Assembly: GCA_964590195.1 (NCBI GenBank)
Contig: CAZPWJ010000001.1
Location: forward strand, 248,001-312,000
From: GCA-2731375 sp964590195
Lineage (GTDB): Bacteria > Pseudomonadota > Alphaproteobacteria > GCA-2731375
Direction of reading: 5' to 3'
DNA length: 64,000 nucleotides
Positions 1 through 7,756 of the stretch are shown in pieces; positions within the stretch are counted from its first letter, which is position 1; every line of letters starts with the position of its first letter. The position numbers and the translations under genes are program-made. The notes below the pieces were generated by a model. It was not told the DNA's origin. It saw only the letters and a list, made by a program, of their open reading frames with translations, and ran no database searches.

Positions 1-416
1 TCGACAATGTGCCCAGCCCCAATGGCCTGGTGATGGATCCGGACGAAACCCTGCTCTACATCGCCGTGACCCGCGCCAATGCGGTCTGGCGCATGCCGTT
101 CCGCCAGGACGGCAGCGTCAACCGGGTCGGCCTGTTCGCGCAACTGGTCGGCGGCATGGGCCCGGACGGCATGGCCATGGACGTGGATGGCAATCTATCC
201 GTCGCCCATGCCGGTTTTGGCGCGGTCTGGCTGTTTTCCGCCCTGGGCCTGCCGATCTATAAGATTCCCGATCCCGACGGCAGCCTGTTGACCACAAACA
301 TGGCCTATGGCGGCCCGGACAACCGGTCGCTGTTTATTACCTCGTCGTTCAGCGGCAAGATTCTTAGGGCCGAGATGCCAGCCGCCGGCGAGACCATGTA
401 CGCCCACATGGATTAG
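1..416 (+). CDS. SMP-30/gluconolactonase-like protein, C-terminal part
   Basis: The reading frame is open from the first bases of the window, so this is the C-terminal end of a gene that starts upstream. The visible 138 or so residues contain the PNG-x-x-x-D-P-D-E-T-L-L-Y pattern and a later GPDGMAMD stretch. These are typical of the six-bladed beta-propeller SMP-30/gluconolactonase/LRE family, in which one blade supplies a metal-binding Asn/Asp pair. Family members hydrolyse sugar lactones or related esters; the substrate cannot be deduced here. A GTG at position 9 could be mistaken for a start but lies inside a conserved blade. It is followed 53 bases later by an LLM oxidoreductase on the same strand. 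Confidence 0.75.
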   Translation, partial: DNVPSPNGLVMDPDETLLYIAVTRANAVWRMPFRQDGSVNRVGLFAQLVGGMGPDGMAMDVDGNLSVAHAGFGAVWLFSALGLPIYKIPDPDGSLLTTNMAYGGPDNRSLFITSSFSGKILRAEMPAAGETMYAHMD

Positions 417-469
417 TTCGATATATTCAACATACCGGCGCGTTAGTTTGCGCCAGACAGGAGAGTACA

Positions 470-1492
470 ATGACATTGAAACTGGGATTGATGACCGGCT
501 ATTGGGGCGCGCAGCCGCCGCAGGATCTGATCGCCGTGGCCAAGCGGGCCGAGGAACTGGGCTATTACGGCTTTTTCACCGCCGAGGCCTATGGCTCCGA
601 CGCTCTTACGCCTCTGGCCTGGGTTGGCGCGCATACGGAGAAGATCAAGCTGGGCACGGCGATCGTGCAGATTTCCGCCCGCACGCCGACGGCCACGGCC
701 ATGCATGCCCTGACCCTGGACCACCTTTCCAATGGCCGGTTGATATTGGGCCTCGGCGTCTCCGGCCCGCAGGTGGTTGAGGGTTGGTACGGCCAGCCTT
801 TCGCCAAGCCCTTGGCGCGTACGCGGGAATATATCGACATTATCCGCCAGGTGCTGGCCCGCGAGAATCCGGTACAGATGGATGGCGCCCATTACACCAT
901 TCCCTATCCCGAGGACGCGCCGGGCTCCTGGGGCCTGGGCAAGCCGCTGAAACCCATCACCCATCCATTGCGGGCCGATATCCCCATATTCCTGGGCGCC
1001 GAGGGGCCGAAGAACGTCGCCATGGCGGCGGAGATCTGCGACGGCTGGTTCCCGCTGTACTATTCGCCGGAGCGCGAAGAGGTCTATGCCGACGCCATAG
1101 CCGGGCGGGGCGATGATTTCGAGATCATGTACCCCATGCAGATGCACATCACCGACGATCTGGAAGCCGGCCGCCTGGAAGTGAAAAAGAGCCTGGCACT
1201 TTATGTCGGCGGCATGGGCGCCAAGGATAAGAACTTTCACAACGAGTTGGTGGTCCGCCTAGGCTATGGCGAGGCGGCGGGAAAAATTCAGGACCTGTAT
1301 CTGGACGGCAAGAAGGCCGAGGCCGTGGCGGCGGTGCCCGACGAGCTGGTGGATGATATCGCCCTGGTCGGCCCCAAGGACCGCATCAAACAGCGCCTGG
1401 CGGCCTGGGAAGACAGCGCCGTGACCTCGCTGCTGGTCTGGCCCAAAACGGCGGAGGATCTGGAAACCTACGCCGAATTGATTCTGGATTAG
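470..1492 (+). CDS. LLM class (F420-type) oxidoreductase
   Basis: A 340-residue protein of the bacterial luciferase-like monooxygenase fold (TIM barrel). The N-terminus (KLGLMTGYWG), the AEELGYYGFFTAEAYGSDAL segment and the ISARTPTATAMHALTLDHLS segment resemble the actinobacterial Rv3520c-like group annotated as F420-dependent. Such enzymes use reduced F420 or FMN for hydride transfer or oxygenation. Cofactor choice cannot be read from sequence alone, and no F420 biosynthesis gene lies in this window. The start is ATG after AGGAGAG, a good ribosome site. The next gene follows 11 bases downstream, so the two are probably cotranscribed. Physiological substrate unknown. Confidence 0.85.
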   Translation: MTLKLGLMTGYWGAQPPQDLIAVAKRAEELGYYGFFTAEAYGSDALTPLAWVGAHTEKIKLGTAIVQISARTPTATAMHALTLDHLSNGRLILGLGVSGPQVVEGWYGQPFAKPLARTREYIDIIRQVLARENPVQMDGAHYTIPYPEDAPGSWGLGKPLKPITHPLRADIPIFLGAEGPKNVAMAAEICDGWFPLYYSPEREEVYADAIAGRGDDFEIMYPMQMHITDDLEAGRLEVKKSLALYVGGMGAKDKNFHNELVVRLGYGEAAGKIQDLYLDGKKAEAVAAVPDELVDDIALVGPKDRIKQRLAAWEDSAVTSLLVWPKTAEDLETYAELILD

Positions 1493-1503
1493 GGGGCGCC
1501 GGC

Positions 1504-2016
1504 ATGCCTGTGTTGAGCAAGGAAGAGCGGACGGCCTTCCTGGGCGAACGGCGCGTGGTCATGCGTATTGCCGTCGTTCGCCCCGACGGCAGTCCGCTGG
1601 TCACGCCCCTGTGGTATCTGTACGAGGACGAGGCGATCTATTTTACCCCGCGTGAACGCTCCGAATGGTTCGCGTGCCTGCGCCACGATCCGCGCGCGGC
1701 GCTCTGCATCGACGAACAGCCCTTGCCCTACCGCAAGGTCATGATCGAAGGGGCGGCGGAGCTGTTGTACGATGTGGGCGCCGATGATCAATGGCGTGAT
1801 CTGTACCTGCGCATGGCGAAACAATATGTGCCCAGCGACGATGCCGAGGCCTATCTGCGAAACACCATCAACGAACGCCGCGGCCTGTTCCGGATCAAAC
1901 TGGCGGACGCCAAGGTGCGCAGCTGGCGCCTGCCACTGGCGGACGAGGCAGGCGAGGGCATCTGGCATAAACGCTATTACCAGGACCCGAAGACGGAATT
2001 CGACGGTCGCGCCTGA
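1504..2016 (+). CDS. Pyridoxamine 5'-phosphate oxidase-fold (PPOX class) protein
   Basis: A 170-residue split-barrel flavin-binding protein. The MRIAVVRPDGSPLVTPLWYL segment followed by an IYF-x-P-x-x-R-S-x-W pattern is typical of PPOX-class FMN/F420-binding proteins, where the first strand pairs line the cofactor. It lies 11 bases after the LLM oxidoreductase, and this pairing is common where LLM and PPOX proteins share a deazaflavin or flavin cofactor. A role as a small reductase or cofactor-binding partner is inferred. It converges on the acyl-CoA dehydrogenase gene downstream. Confidence 0.75.
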   Translation: MPVLSKEERTAFLGERRVVMRIAVVRPDGSPLVTPLWYLYEDEAIYFTPRERSEWFACLRHDPRAALCIDEQPLPYRKVMIEGAAELLYDVGADDQWRDLYLRMAKQYVPSDDAEAYLRNTINERRGLFRIKLADAKVRSWRLPLADEAGEGIWHKRYYQDPKTEFDGRA

Positions 2017-2040
2017 TCGTTGGCGCGGCGGAAATACCGT

Positions 2041-3210
2041 TCAATAGCTCTTCGGCAGGTCTAGAACATTGGAGGCGATGTAGTTCTTGATCATGTGCAT
2101 GCTGACCGGTGCGATGCGGCCGATGATCGCCTCGCGGTAAAAGCGCTCGACAATGAATTCGCTGGAGACGCTATAGCCGCCCAGGGTCAGCATTGCGTTG
2201 GAGGCTGCCTTGAACGAGGCCTCCGCCGCCAGGTACTTGCCGGCATTGGCTTCCGGGCCGCAGGGTTCGCCGTTGTCATACAGCGCGGCGGCCTTGAACA
2301 GCATCAGGTTGGCCGCTTCCAGCTCCATCCATGATTCCGCCAGCGGATGGGCGATTGATTGGTTCTGACCGATCGGGCGGTCGAAAACAATGCGTTCCCT
2401 GGCGTATTCCGCCGCCTTGTTCAGAACGGTGCGGCCCTTTTCCACGTGTTCGGCCCCGATCAGGATGCGTTCTGGGTTGAGTCCGTCCAACAGGTAATAG
2501 AAACCGCGGCCTTCCTCGCCAATGCGGTCCTCCACCGGGATTTTCAGTCCATCGATGAAGACCGCGTTGATATCCACCGCATGGCGCACGAATTTTTCAA
2601 TCTCACGCGCCTCGATGCAGCTGCGGTCGAAGTCCGTGTAGAACAGGGTCAGGCCGTCCAGGGCCTTTTCGCATTCCTCGCGCGGGGTGGTGCGGGTGAT
2701 CAGCATGAACTTGTTGGCGCTTTGCGCGGTGGTGGTGAACATCTTGCGGCCGTTGACGATGTAATGGTCGCCATGGCGTACCGCGCGGGTCTCAATCCGC
2801 GAGGTGTCCAGCCCGGCATTGGGTTCGGTCACGCCAAAGGCGGCCCGGTCCTTGCCCTGGATCATCGGCGGCAACCAGCGTTGCTTTTGTTCGTCAGTGC
2901 CGTGGCGGACCACGGGATGCAAACCGAACACGTTGACATTGATGGATGACGTCGCGCCGCCGCCATGCTGGCCCACGGTCTGCATCATGATCGCGGCTTC
3001 GGTAATGCCCAGCCCGCCGCCGCCATATTCCTCCGGCATGGCGATGCCGAGCCAGCCGTTGTCCGCCATCTCGCGGACGAATTCTTCCGGAAAGCGGTGC
3101 TCGCGCTCGGCCGTCAGCCAGTATTCCTCGCCGTACTTGTCGCAAATTTTCTGCACCGCGTCGCGGATCGCCCGCTGCTCCGGGGTGAAGGTAAAGCTGG
3201 CGTCATACAT
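2041..3210 (-). CDS. Acyl-CoA dehydrogenase family protein
   Basis: A 389-residue FAD enzyme with the standard three-part layout: an N-terminal helical domain (FTPEQRAIRDAV), a central beta domain with the FGVTEPNAGLDTS motif and the NGRKMFTTTA substrate/FAD segment, and a C-terminal helical domain with a GGYSVSSEF-IVERFYREA region. It should oxidise an acyl-CoA to the 2-enoyl-CoA and pass electrons to ETF. The start chosen is the ATG at 3210, preceded by GGAGGAA. An in-frame ATG 26 codons upstream lies beyond any conserved sequence. It is followed on the same strand by nothing close and preceded by the MaoC-like hydratase, so a dehydrogenation-hydration pair is likely. Confidence 0.92.
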   Translation of the reverse strand: MYDASFTFTPEQRAIRDAVQKICDKYGEEYWLTAEREHRFPEEFVREMADNGWLGIAMPEEYGGGGLGITEAAIMMQTVGQHGGGATSSINVNVFGLHPVVRHGTDEQKQRWLPPMIQGKDRAAFGVTEPNAGLDTSRIETRAVRHGDHYIVNGRKMFTTTAQSANKFMLITRTTPREECEKALDGLTLFYTDFDRSCIEAREIEKFVRHAVDINAVFIDGLKIPVEDRIGEEGRGFYYLLDGLNPERILIGAEHVEKGRTVLNKAAEYARERIVFDRPIGQNQSIAHPLAESWMELEAANLMLFKAAALYDNGEPCGPEANAGKYLAAEASFKAASNAMLTLGGYSVSSEFIVERFYREAIIGRIAPVSMHMIKNYIASNVLDLPKSY

Positions 3211-3230
3211 GCTTGTTCCTCCAAGACTCG

Positions 3231-4094
3231 TTAGGCGAAGGTCGCCGTTGCGGTCATGCCGATGGTGCCCTCGGGCGTCAACGCCCACAGCTCGCAGCCA
3301 TCGCCGTCAGCCGTTGGCCGGCCAACAACCTTGAACGGCGCGGTATCGAACAACGGCGCCCGTGCCCGCATCTCGTAAGTTTTGATCGCCCTGCCGCCGC
3401 TGTTGTCGCGGGCCAGATCAAGCAGGCATTGCGAAGAATACGGTCCGTGGATCACCAGACCCGGATAGCCCTCGACCTCCATGGCGTAGGGGCGGTCGTA
3501 GTGAATGCGGTGCGGATTGAAAGTCAGCGCCGAATAGCGGAACAGCGATACCGGATCAGCTGTTATGGCGCGTTCCCACGGTGTGTCCCTGGGCGGCGCC
3601 TCGCGCTTCGGGATGCCGCTTTTCTCGCCCGGCTTGACCTCGTCGCGGAAGGCGGTGCGGGCCTCCTCCTCCAGTGCCAGTCCGTTGGGGCCGATGATGC
3701 GGGCCACGACGTTGGTGAAGATCAGCACGCCGGTGCTGCCCTCGCGCAGCTGAATGTCGGCCAGCTCGGTCTCGCGGGTCAGCTTCTCGCCGACCCTGAT
3801 CGGCTGGTGATAGGTGGTCTTGGTGCCCGCGAACATGCGCCGGGGCAAGGGCATTTCGGGCAGCACATCGCTGTCCATGGGCAAACCGTCGGCGCCCAAG
3901 CGGTCACGCCGCGCCATGGGCACGAAATAGGCGCGATGCCAGCCAGGCGCGATCGCCTCGCCGTCCCCGGGCGCCGCTTCGTCGCGGTCGAAAGTGACGA
4001 TCATGCCCCGTGGCGGGGCGGCGGTGGCGACGTCCTCTTCAATCACCTTGGCGCCGATATGCTGGCGCAGCGCGTCGATGTCGATGTTCGTCAT
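3231..4094 (-). CDS. MaoC-like hydratase (mesaconyl-C4-CoA/itaconyl-CoA hydratase type)
   Basis: A 287-residue double hot-dog protein. The N-terminal half (GWHRAYFVPMARRDRLGADG, then LPRRMFAGTKTTYHQPIRVG) and the C-terminal half (RYSALTFNPHRIHYDRPYA and GLVIHGPYSSQCLLDL) match the family that includes mesaconyl-C4-CoA hydratase and FAS1-like dehydratases. The N-x-H-x-I-H-x-D pattern is the hydratase-2 active-site motif. It probably hydrates a branched or dicarboxylic enoyl-CoA made by the adjacent acyl-CoA dehydrogenase, whose start lies 20 bases after this stop. Start ATG is preceded by AAGGAGGAAG. Exact substrate is inference. Confidence 0.82.
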   Translation of the reverse strand: MTNIDIDALRQHIGAKVIEEDVATAAPPRGMIVTFDRDEAAPGDGEAIAPGWHRAYFVPMARRDRLGADGLPMDSDVLPEMPLPRRMFAGTKTTYHQPIRVGEKLTRETELADIQLREGSTGVLIFTNVVARIIGPNGLALEEEARTAFRDEVKPGEKSGIPKREAPPRDTPWERAITADPVSLFRYSALTFNPHRIHYDRPYAMEVEGYPGLVIHGPYSSQCLLDLARDNSGGRAIKTYEMRARAPLFDTAPFKVVGRPTADGDGCELWALTPEGTIGMTATATFA

Positions 4095-4132
4095 GATGTC
4101 TTCCTCCTTGGTTTATTCTTTTTCACCGCGGC

Positions 4133-4498
4133 TCAGTTCACCGTGGAAAAGGCTTGGCCATCGAACTCGCTGATCTCCATCTCCGCCAGGGTGGTTCTAT
4201 CCACGCCTTCGAGGCAGAAAATATTCACGGTGACCATGTCGGGCGCCACCCTGGGCCGGTGGAAGGGATAGATGCCGCAGGTTTTGCAGAAATAGTGCTT
4301 CGCCGTCTTGGTATTGAATTGGTACAGCTGCAAGGCGTCCTCGCCTTGCAGAATGCGCAGGTTGTCCAGCTCCACCCGATGCATGACGGCGTTGCGCCGG
4401 ATGCAGATGGAGCAGTTGCAGGTTCCGGCCTTGTCCAACACCGTATCAACCTCGAAGCGCACGGCGCCGCAATGGCAGCTGCCTTGATAGGTTTGCAT
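4133..4498 (-). CDS. GFA family zinc protein
   Basis: A 121-residue protein of the glutathione-dependent formaldehyde-activating (GFA/CENP-V) fold. Zinc ligands are visible as Cys8/Cys10 (SCHCG), Cys27/Cys29/Cys32 (CNCSIC) and a later CKTCG pair followed by HRPR. The original GFA name overstates function. Most family members have unknown substrates, and formaldehyde activation has been proven for few. It lies 38 bases upstream of the MaoC-like hydratase on the same strand and may share its transcript. A GGGAGG element precedes the ATG. Confidence 0.85.
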   Translation of the reverse strand: MQTYQGSCHCGAVRFEVDTVLDKAGTCNCSICIRRNAVMHRVELDNLRILQGEDALQLYQFNTKTAKHYFCKTCGIYPFHRPRVAPDMVTVNIFCLEGVDRTTLAEMEISEFDGQAFSTVN

Positions 4499-4570
4499 GC
4501 GATGAAGCCTCCCATTCTTTTGGTGCTATGATGAGAACAAAGGGTAACGGTAGCAGAAGGTAGCTGGAAA

Positions 4571-5638
4571 ATGGAAATCTGGACAACGGGCGCGGCCTCG
4601 CCACGGGGCATCATGAAACTGGCGCGGGAGGTCGAGGACAAGGGCTGGGACGGCCTGGCGGTCGTGGATTCACAAAACCTGTCCGGCGACCCTTATGTCT
4701 CGCTCGCCATGGCGGCCACGGTGACCGAGCGCATCGGCCTGGCCACCGCCGTGACCAATTCCGTAACCCGGCAGGCGGCGGCCACCGCCACCGCCATCGC
4801 CTCCGTGAACCGCGTGGCCGAGGGTCGCGCGGTATTGGGTATCGGGCGGGGCGATTCCGCCCTGGCGCATTTGGGCCGGGCACCGGGCAAGGTTGGCCAT
4901 TTCGAAACCTATCTGCGCCATCTGCAAACCTACCTGCGCGGCGAGGCGGTGCCCTTTGACGAAGTCGATATCCCCCTGGATATCGCGCCGCCCATGTCGG
5001 AACTGCACCTGGCCGACGCGCCCACGGAAAGCCGTATCGCCTGGATGGCGGGGACGCAAAAGGTCCCGGTCGAGGTCGCGGCGACCGGTCCCCGGGTGAT
5101 CGGCATCGGCGCCTGCCTGGCCGAGCGGGTGATGTTTACCCTGGGCGCGGATCTGGACCGCCTAGGCTGGGGTATCGAAACGGCGCGGGCGGCGCGCCAG
5201 GCCGCAGGCCTGGACCCCGACGGCGTGGCCTTCGGCGCCTACATCAATCTGGCCTGCCATGACGACATCGCGGCGGCCCGCAATCTGGTGCGCGGCGGCC
5301 TGACCACTTTTGCCCGCTTTAACGTCATGCACGGCCGCACCATGGGCCCCTGGTCGGAGGCGGCGAAGGCCGCCCTGCATACCCTGGTCAATGCCTATGA
5401 CATGAACAAGCATACCAGGGGCGACTCCCGTCAGGCCGGCACCCTGACCGACGATTTTATCGACCATTTCGCCATTGTCGGCGGGCCAGAGGCTGTTATC
5501 GAACGCCTGGCGGCCTTGGCCGCTCTGGGCCTGGACAAGGTCATCATCGGCGGCCGTCTGGGTACGTCGGGCGATGCCAACGCGGCGCGCTCCCTGACAA
5601 TGCTGGAGCAGGAGGTGATGCCGGCCGTGCGGGGATGA
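4571..5638 (+). CDS. LLM class flavin-dependent oxidoreductase
   Basis: A 355-residue second luciferase-like monooxygenase-fold protein, only distantly similar to the one at 470. It has the ATGPRVIGIGACLAERVMFT and GRAVLGIGRGDSALAHLG segments typical of the MER/SsuD/FMN-F420 LLM superfamily. It likely acts as a flavin- or F420-dependent oxidoreductase in the cytoplasm. The gene diverges from the GFA gene and converges on metW with 19 bases between them. Substrate unknown. The AGGTAGCTGG upstream of ATG provides a usable ribosome site. Confidence 0.82.
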   Translation: MEIWTTGAASPRGIMKLAREVEDKGWDGLAVVDSQNLSGDPYVSLAMAATVTERIGLATAVTNSVTRQAAATATAIASVNRVAEGRAVLGIGRGDSALAHLGRAPGKVGHFETYLRHLQTYLRGEAVPFDEVDIPLDIAPPMSELHLADAPTESRIAWMAGTQKVPVEVAATGPRVIGIGACLAERVMFTLGADLDRLGWGIETARAARQAAGLDPDGVAFGAYINLACHDDIAAARNLVRGGLTTFARFNVMHGRTMGPWSEAAKAALHTLVNAYDMNKHTRGDSRQAGTLTDDFIDHFAIVGGPEAVIERLAALAALGLDKVIIGGRLGTSGDANAARSLTMLEQEVMPAVRG

Positions 5639-5657
5639 TGCGGGGTTAAGGCCGGGC

Positions 5658-6323
5658 CTACCGCTTTTCCAGCAGAAACACGCCCTGTTCGCCGAACAGA
5701 TTGGCCCGGCTCGGCGCCTTGCCGATGGCCTTGGCGTTGCCTTTGCGGTCCAGGGTCAGGCCCTGTTCGATGTTCAGCTTCATTTCCTCGCACAACTCCA
5801 TGAAATCCAGGATCGTGCACAGGTGAATGTTGACGGTATCGTACCAGGGCACCGGCAGGTCCGAGGTTATGGGCATGCGGCCACGCAACAACAGATCCCA
5901 GCGTACCCGCCAATAGCCGAAGTTGGGGAAGGAAACGATGGCCTGGCTGCCGATACGGAGCATCTGTTCCAACACCAGGCGGGGATAATGCAGCACCTGC
6001 AGGCTCTGGCTCAGGATCACCACGTCGAAGGCGCCGTCGGGATAGTCGATCAGATCCGCATCCGCGTCGCCCTGGACAACGGACAAGCCTCGGCTGACCG
6101 AGGCATTAACGCCGTCCTGGCTCAATTCCAAGCCGCGGCCATCAATGCTCCGCTCCCGCTGTAGGAAATGCAGCAGATCGCCGTCGCCACAGCCGATATC
6201 CAGGACCCGCGCGCCGGGCATTATCATATGGGCCAGGACCGGGAAATCGGGGCGGAAGACAACCCGGCGGTCATGCCGCGCCGTACCCGGCAGGCCCGAG
6301 CGCCTTTCCGCGATCTGGCTCAT
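5658..6323 (-). CDS. metW: MetW, methionine biosynthesis methyltransferase-like protein
   Basis: A 221-residue Rossmann-fold protein with the SAM-binding motif VLDIGCGDGDLLHFL and the downstream SFPNFGYWRVRWDLLLRGRM segment that is diagnostic of MetW. MetW is needed with MetX for homoserine acyltransferase activity in many proteobacteria lacking MetA-type enzymes. Its start codon lies two bases after the metX stop codon, so the two are translationally coupled. A canonical metXW operon. Confidence 0.95.
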   Translation of the reverse strand: MSQIAERRSGLPGTARHDRRVVFRPDFPVLAHMIMPGARVLDIGCGDGDLLHFLQRERSIDGRGLELSQDGVNASVSRGLSVVQGDADADLIDYPDGAFDVVILSQSLQVLHYPRLVLEQMLRIGSQAIVSFPNFGYWRVRWDLLLRGRMPITSDLPVPWYDTVNIHLCTILDFMELCEEMKLNIEQGLTLDRKGNAKAIGKAPSRANLFGEQGVFLLEKR

Positions 6324-6325
6324 GT

Positions 6326-7534
6326 TCAGGCCAATCCCCGGCGGATGGCCGCCGCCTGCAAAAATCCGCCCAAGGTGGTGAACATCTCCGGTTCGTCCAG
6401 TAGGAAGGCGTCATGGCCCTTGTCGCTTTCCACTTCGACGAAGGAGACCCTAGCCGCCGCAGCGTTCAGGGCCCGGACAATGGCCTTGTTCTCCGCTGTT
6501 GGGTACAGCCAGTCGGAGGTGAAGGAGACGATGCAGAACTCCGTGCTGGTTTTACGGAAGGCATTGGCCAGGACGCCGCCATATTCCGCCGCCATGTCGA
6601 AATAGTCCATGGCCCGGGTAATATAGAGATAGGAATTGGCGTCGAAGCGGTCGACAAATGTGGATCCCTGGTGGCGCAAATAGCTTTCCACCTGGAAATC
6701 CGCACCGAAGCCGAAGGAGACTTCGGCGCGGTCCTGCAAATTCCGATCAAACTTGTTCTGCAAGGCGGCTTCCGAGAGATAGGTGATATGGGCCGCCATG
6801 CGGGCCACCGCCAGGCCCCGTTTCGGCACGACGTCATGTGCGTAATAGTCGCCGCCGTGCCAGTTCGGATCGGCCATGATGGCCTGCCGCCCGACCTCGT
6901 GAAAGCCGATATTCTGGGCTGAATGCCGCGCCGCGGTGGCGATTGGCGCGGCCACGTAGACCGCTTCGGGATAGTTGGCGGCCCATTGCAGCACCTGCAT
7001 GCCGCCCATGGACCCCCCCGTGACACAGAACAATTGTTCTATGCCCAGGCCGTCAATCAGACGTTTTTGCGCCCGCACCATGTCGGCGATGGTGATGACG
7101 GGAAAATTCAGGCCGAACGGCTTGTTCGTGGACGGATCAATATCCTTGGGTCCCGTGGTCCCCAAGCAGCCGCCCAAGACATTGCTGCAAATAATAAAAT
7201 AACGGTTGGTATCAAGGGTTTTGCCGGGTCCAATCATGGTTTCCCACCAGCCGGGCCGGCCGGTGACTGGGTTGGTGCCAACCATGTATTGATCACCGGT
7301 CAGGGCATGACAGACCAGAATGGCGTTGGATTTGTCCTGGTTCAATTCACCAATCGTTTGATAGGCGATCCTCACGGGCGCCAGGGCGCGGCCCGAGTCC
7401 AGGGTCAGGGGCTGCTCCTCTGTAATGGTGAAGAGGTGTTCGGCTGGCGTTGATGCGGACTGCCCGCCGCTGGCGACACTGCCGTTCGCCAGCCCCTCGG
7501 TAGAGCCTTCCGCCGCCTCGCCTGTTATTGTCAT
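6326..7534 (-). CDS. metX: Homoserine O-acyltransferase MetX
   Basis: A 402-residue alpha/beta-hydrolase that acylates L-homoserine (acetyl- or succinyl-CoA donor) as the first committed step of methionine synthesis. The nucleophile motif is GGSMGGMQ, Ser175 in this numbering. The acid Asp341 lies in FTSDWLYPT and His377-minus-3, i.e. His374, in DKGHDAFLLDEPE. The first 30 residues are Gly/Ser/Ala-rich and unconserved. The start is uncertain: ATG at 7534 has GGAG only three bases away, while an in-frame TTG at 7543 has AGGA at a better distance. It is the first gene of metXW. A sigma70-like promoter with an inverted repeat in its spacer lies upstream. Confidence 0.95.
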   Translation of the reverse strand: MTITGEAAEGSTEGLANGSVASGGQSASTPAEHLFTITEEQPLTLDSGRALAPVRIAYQTIGELNQDKSNAILVCHALTGDQYMVGTNPVTGRPGWWETMIGPGKTLDTNRYFIICSNVLGGCLGTTGPKDIDPSTNKPFGLNFPVITIADMVRAQKRLIDGLGIEQLFCVTGGSMGGMQVLQWAANYPEAVYVAAPIATAARHSAQNIGFHEVGRQAIMADPNWHGGDYYAHDVVPKRGLAVARMAAHITYLSEAALQNKFDRNLQDRAEVSFGFGADFQVESYLRHQGSTFVDRFDANSYLYITRAMDYFDMAAEYGGVLANAFRKTSTEFCIVSFTSDWLYPTAENKAIVRALNAAAARVSFVEVESDKGHDAFLLDEPEMFTTLGGFLQAAAIRRGLA

Positions 7535-7555
7535 AATCTCCAAAACCCCATCCTG

Positions 7556-7592
7556 ATAGTTGGGTACTATGCAGCGCCCCTTGCGCTGTCAA
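7556..7592 (-). promoter_or_regulatory. metX promoter with spacer dyad
   Basis: Reading the minus strand, a perfect TTGACA (7592-7587) is followed after 17 bases by TAGTAC (7569-7564). The spacer contains a perfect inverted repeat CAGCGC-5-GCGCTG (7572-7588), and a second, ATAGT-5-ACTAT (7556-7570), covers the -10 region. The arrangement suggests an operator occluding the promoter. The regulator is not identified. Confidence 0.55.
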
Positions 7593-7676
7593 CGTAATCT
7601 TTGCGAAAATTTGCCGTCTCTTGCACTTGCCCATGATACAGCGGGAGTGTATCACCGCCATCCGGGCCTAACATCC

Positions 7677-7741
7677 AAACTGATCGCCCAAACTGATCGC
7701 CCAAACCGACCGCGCAAATCGACCGCACAAATCGACCGCAC
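7677..7741 (+). repeat. Five tandem 13-bp repeats
   Basis: Five adjacent 13-base units run without gaps. Units 1 and 2 are identical (AAACTGATCGCCC), units 4 and 5 are identical (AAATCGACCGCAC), and unit 3 (AAACCGACCGCGC) is intermediate. The array ends 15 bases before the chorismate mutase start, within the metX/chorismate mutase divergent region. The unit is not a multiple of three and the region has no conserved protein reading. Confidence 0.9.
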
Positions 7742-7756
7742 CTGGCTAGGATAATA

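Noticed and set aside
443..1240. 265-codon minus-strand reading frame across the first LLM gene
   Set aside because: It is the high-GC antisense shadow of a well supported enzyme, with no recognisable motif and a composition typical of shadow frames.
7677..7741. Could the tandem repeats be a CRISPR array
   Set aside because: Units of 13 bases are directly adjacent with no spacers, and no cas gene is present.
7560..7754. 64-codon reading frame between metX and chorismate mutase
   Set aside because: It runs through the metX promoter and the 13-bp tandem repeats, and has no ribosome site or conserved sequence.
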